Positions 62,059-64,000 of a stretch of DNA of 64,000 bases are shown in pieces. Position numbers and translations under genes: made by a program. The notes under the pieces were generated by a model, which worked only from the letters and a program-made list of their open reading frames with translations, was not told where the DNA came from and did not search any database. Every line of letters begins with the position of its first letter. The first letter of the stretch is position 1. Source of the stretch: Pseudomonadota bacterium (lineage in GTDB: Bacteria > Pseudomonadota > Alphaproteobacteria > Rhizobiales > Beijerinckiaceae); NCBI GenBank assembly GCA_023450615.1, contig JAEXGT010000078.1:1-64000 (forward strand). Direction: 5' to 3'.

Positions 62059-62655
62059 ATGGCAGTTCGGACATCGGGGACGTTGATGTATTCCTACGGC
62101 GGAGAACCTCTCCGTACGGAAGCGAAGAAGTACATCAGCAATGGAGCCAGCGATAAGGTCGTTGCCGGGGACGGGCCGAACGAGCTCTACGGCAACGGCG
62201 GCAACGACAAGCTCTACGGCAAGGGCGGCGACGATATCCTGATCGGCGGCGCGGGGCGCGACACGCTCTATGGCGGCAAGGGGGCGGATTACTTCGTGTT
62301 CGACCGCACGCCCGGCGGCAAGAACGTCGACCGCGTGATGGATTTCTCCCGTAAGCAGGGCGACAAGGTCGTCCTCGCCTACAAATATTACAAAGCCGTC
62401 AACCTGAAATTCAAATACGACGCGTTCGGCGACATAACGGAAGACTACCGGCTCGACGTTCCTGTGGGGCGGCTTTCCGCCGCCGAGTTTCGGCTTGGCC
62501 CGACGGCGCTGCTCGAAACCGACCGCATGATCTACAACAAGGCCAAGGGCGCGCTCTATTACGATGCGGACGGCATCGGCGCCCTCGCGCCCGTGAAGAT
62601 CGCGGACTTCAAGGCCGGTACAACCCTATCCGCATCGGATTTCCTGTTCTACTGA
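62059..62655 (+). CDS. Small RTX calcium-binding protein
   Basis: 198 residues from the ATG at 62059 (AGGGGG upstream). RTX nonapeptides occupy about residues 35-85 (NELYGNGGNDKLYGKGGDD). A C-terminal module follows with YFVFDRTPGG, KGALYYDADG and the final SASDFLFY, related in layout to the two large RTX proteins. It has no signal peptide; type I secretion is inferred from repeats and C terminus. No transporter genes are adjacent. Confidence 0.88.
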   Translation: MAVRTSGTLMYSYGGEPLRTEAKKYISNGASDKVVAGDGPNELYGNGGNDKLYGKGGDDILIGGAGRDTLYGGKGADYFVFDRTPGGKNVDRVMDFSRKQGDKVVLAYKYYKAVNLKFKYDAFGDITEDYRLDVPVGRLSAAEFRLGPTALLETDRMIYNKAKGALYYDADGIGALAPVKIADFKAGTTLSASDFLFY

Positions 62656-62690
62656 CCAGCCGGCTCCGGCCGCAGGGCCGATGGTTGCAT

Positions 62691-62723
62691 CTTGCCGGAT
62701 CGGGAAAGACCTGATCCGGCAAG
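62691..62723. other. Perfect inverted repeat between RTX and LysE genes
   Basis: An 11-base stem CTTGCCGGATC / GATCCGGCAAG with an 11-base loop in the 73-base gap between convergent genes. It has no T run on either side, so it is a weak terminator candidate or a repeat remnant. Confidence 0.55.
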
Positions 62724-62728
62724 GCCTC

Positions 62729-63355
62729 TCAAGCCTGCCCTGCCTTCAACGCCACGGTCGCGACGCCCGCGCCGATCAGCAGGCTTCCGCCTGCCTTGTT
62801 GATGAGGCCGATGGTGCGCGGGTTGCGCACGGCCTCTCTCGCCCGCGAGGCGATGAGGGCGTAGGTGAGAACATTCGCGAAAGCCAGGACCAGGAAGGTC
62901 GCCGCGCAGATGCTCACCTGGGGCAGGAAGGGGAGCTTCGGGTCGATGAATTGTGGCAGGAAGGCTACGAAGAACACCAGCCCCTTCGGGTTGAGGGCCG
63001 TCACGAGCCACGCATGGCCCAGCATCTTCAGGGCGGATGCGGCGTCCTTGCGGGGCGCGACGTCGAGAGAGCCGCCGGAGCGCCAGAGCTTGATGCCGAG
63101 CCAGACGATATAGGCGGCGCCGGCCCATTTGAGCATCGTGAAGATCGTCGCTGAGGCGGCGAGCAGGGCGCCGAGGCCCACCAGGGACAAGGCCATTGCG
63201 GTGAAATCGCCGAGAGCCACGCCGATGGCCATGGGAAGGGCCGTGCGCCAGCCTTGCCCGAGCGCGTAGGATACGACCAGCAGGATGGTCGGCCCCGGAA
63301 TGATGAGCAGCACGGCGGCAGCGGCGGTAAAGGCGAGCCAAGTTTCGAACGGCAT
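62729..63355 (-). CDS. LysE-family amino-acid exporter
   Basis: 208 residues from the ATG at 63355. Six hydrophobic segments; family marks are LLIIPGPTILLVVSYALGQG at the start and LVTALNPKGLVFFVAFLPQFI in the middle. Substrate unknown. It is a paralogue of the gene at 42166 (similar core, different ends). It is divergent from the ABC exporter gene, with a 183-base gap that shows no clear operator. Confidence 0.9.
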   Translation of the reverse strand: MPFETWLAFTAAAAVLLIIPGPTILLVVSYALGQGWRTALPMAIGVALGDFTAMALSLVGLGALLAASATIFTMLKWAGAAYIVWLGIKLWRSGGSLDVAPRKDAASALKMLGHAWLVTALNPKGLVFFVAFLPQFIDPKLPFLPQVSICAATFLVLAFANVLTYALIASRAREAVRNPRTIGLINKAGGSLLIGAGVATVALKAGQA

Positions 63356-63538
63356 GGTTGTCTTCCTCTCAGGCCGCGACATCAGCCATAGAAACCGAAC
63401 CCTGTCGAGGGAGGGGCGAAGCCTGCGCCCAAGGCGGCACGGCGAGGTTGCGTCCGCCGCAGCCGGGTGGAAAAGTTTGCCGGTGGCGGGCCTTGCGTGG
63501 TAACTCGCGGCCATCGCGACAAGAGTTTCAAGCAAGTC

Positions 63539-64000
63539 ATGGCCCGCAAAAGCCTTTTCACAGGCGACACCCTGCCCCTGATCAAGCGCCTCTGGCGCGA
63601 CTGGATGCGTCCTCATGCCAGGACGCTGATGGGCGTGCTCGTGCTCGTGGCCCTGGTGGCGGGGGCCACGGGGCTTTATCCTGTGCTGATCAAGGCGGCG
63701 TTCGACGCCTTCGACACGAAGGACGTGACGGCGATCTATCTCGCGCCGCTCTTCGTGATCGCGGTGACGTCCGTGAAGGGCTTTTCGCTGCTGGCGCTGA
63801 CGGTTCTGACCAACAAGGTCGTGACCCGCATCGAAGCCGACATGCAGACCAAGCTCTACGGCCACCTGATCGAGGCGGATCTCGCCCAGATCGGACGCGA
63901 GAGCCCGGCGGCGCTCACCCAACGCTTCACCACCGATTTCACCTTCATCAAGGAGGCGCTGACCCGCCTCTCCACCGTGTTCCTGCGCGAGATCACCACC
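63539..64000 (+). CDS. ABC exporter (MsbA-like), N-terminal part, cut by window edge
   Basis: The first 154 codons, starting MARKSLFTGDTLPLIKRLWR. Two membrane helices are seen (LMGVLVLVALVAGATGLYPVL and IYLAPLFVIAVTSVKGFSLL) followed by RIEADMQTKLYGHLIEADLA, the coupling-helix region of type I (exporter) ABC half-transporters such as MsbA. The ATPase domain is outside the window. Lipid A flipping is possible but a drug or peptide exporter cannot be excluded; it lacks a C39-type domain of bacteriocin or RTX exporters. Confidence 0.88.
   Translation, partial: MARKSLFTGDTLPLIKRLWRDWMRPHARTLMGVLVLVALVAGATGLYPVLIKAAFDAFDTKDVTAIYLAPLFVIAVTSVKGFSLLALTVLTNKVVTRIEADMQTKLYGHLIEADLAQIGRESPAALTQRFTTDFTFIKEALTRLSTVFLREITT

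Noticed and set aside
63539..64000. Type I secretion ATPase for the RTX proteins
   Set aside because: The visible N-terminal part begins directly with an MsbA-like membrane domain, has no C39-like domain, and no HlyD or TolC gene is adjacent within the window.

Overview
The window is GC-rich, densely coded chromosomal DNA of an alphaproteobacterium, most likely of the order Hyphomicrobiales and near Microvirga or Methylobacterium. This is inferred from gene order (acnA next to ccmABCDG; ffh, chorismate mutase, rpsP, rimM, trmD, rplS followed by leuC, leuD, leuB and asd), from dispersed palindromic repeats, and from RTX proteins. No plasmid, phage, transposase or CRISPR array is visible.

Layout. 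1-3.5 kb: the 5' part of ftsK (reverse) and a copper-handling trio (Cys-rich secreted protein, YcnI-PCuAC fusion, SCO1). 3.6-5.6 kb: glnK-amtB behind a near-perfect sigma-54 promoter. 5.6-14.3 kb: tesB, a UbiH-type hydroxylase, two large RTX proteins, ppa and an acetyltransferase. 14.3-21.7 kb: acnA and ccmA-B then ccmC-D-G, interrupted by an acetyltransferase and an M23 peptidase. 21.7-28.7 kb: a YaiI-type protein, a membrane class III cyclase, ftsY-septation protein A, an RluA enzyme and dapF-mtaB. 28.8-31.4 kb: accessory genes with a truncated HAD phosphatase gene and an AT-rich orphan. 31.7-46.3 kb: ffh/ribosomal operon, leucine genes, cell-wall lytic enzyme, LysE exporter, and a phosphoesterase plus a kinase fused to a universal-stress domain. 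46.3-58 kb: sulfite-oxidase-like enzyme, asd with an unusual 5' leader, HWE histidine kinase, a Nudix gene remnant, carbonic anhydrase, PLP dehydratase, CitE-like lyase, and the thioredoxin/LON/Trm112 group. 58.2-64 kb: tRNA-Gly(GCC) followed by an AT-rich membrane protein of unknown family, an AceE-like dehydrogenase E1, a small RTX protein, a LysE exporter and the start of an ABC exporter.

How the genes fit together. Translation and export (ffh, ftsY, rpsP, rimM, trmD, rplS), nitrogen uptake (glnK, amtB), cytochrome c maturation (ccm), and leucine and lysine/threonine synthesis (leuCDB, asd, dapF) form the conserved skeleton. Accessory genes sit in gaps that also hold repeats, terminators and gene remnants. 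The most unusual observations are a 28-codon Thr/Lys-rich mini-ORF with alternative hairpins just upstream of asd, a kinase-universal-stress fusion directly behind a phosphoesterase gene, a palindromic repeat wedged into the translation start region of rimM, and the foreign-looking gene beside tRNA-Gly.

All calls come from reading sequence and translations; no database search was run. Start codons are chosen by ribosome-binding sites and family length and are noted where uncertain.
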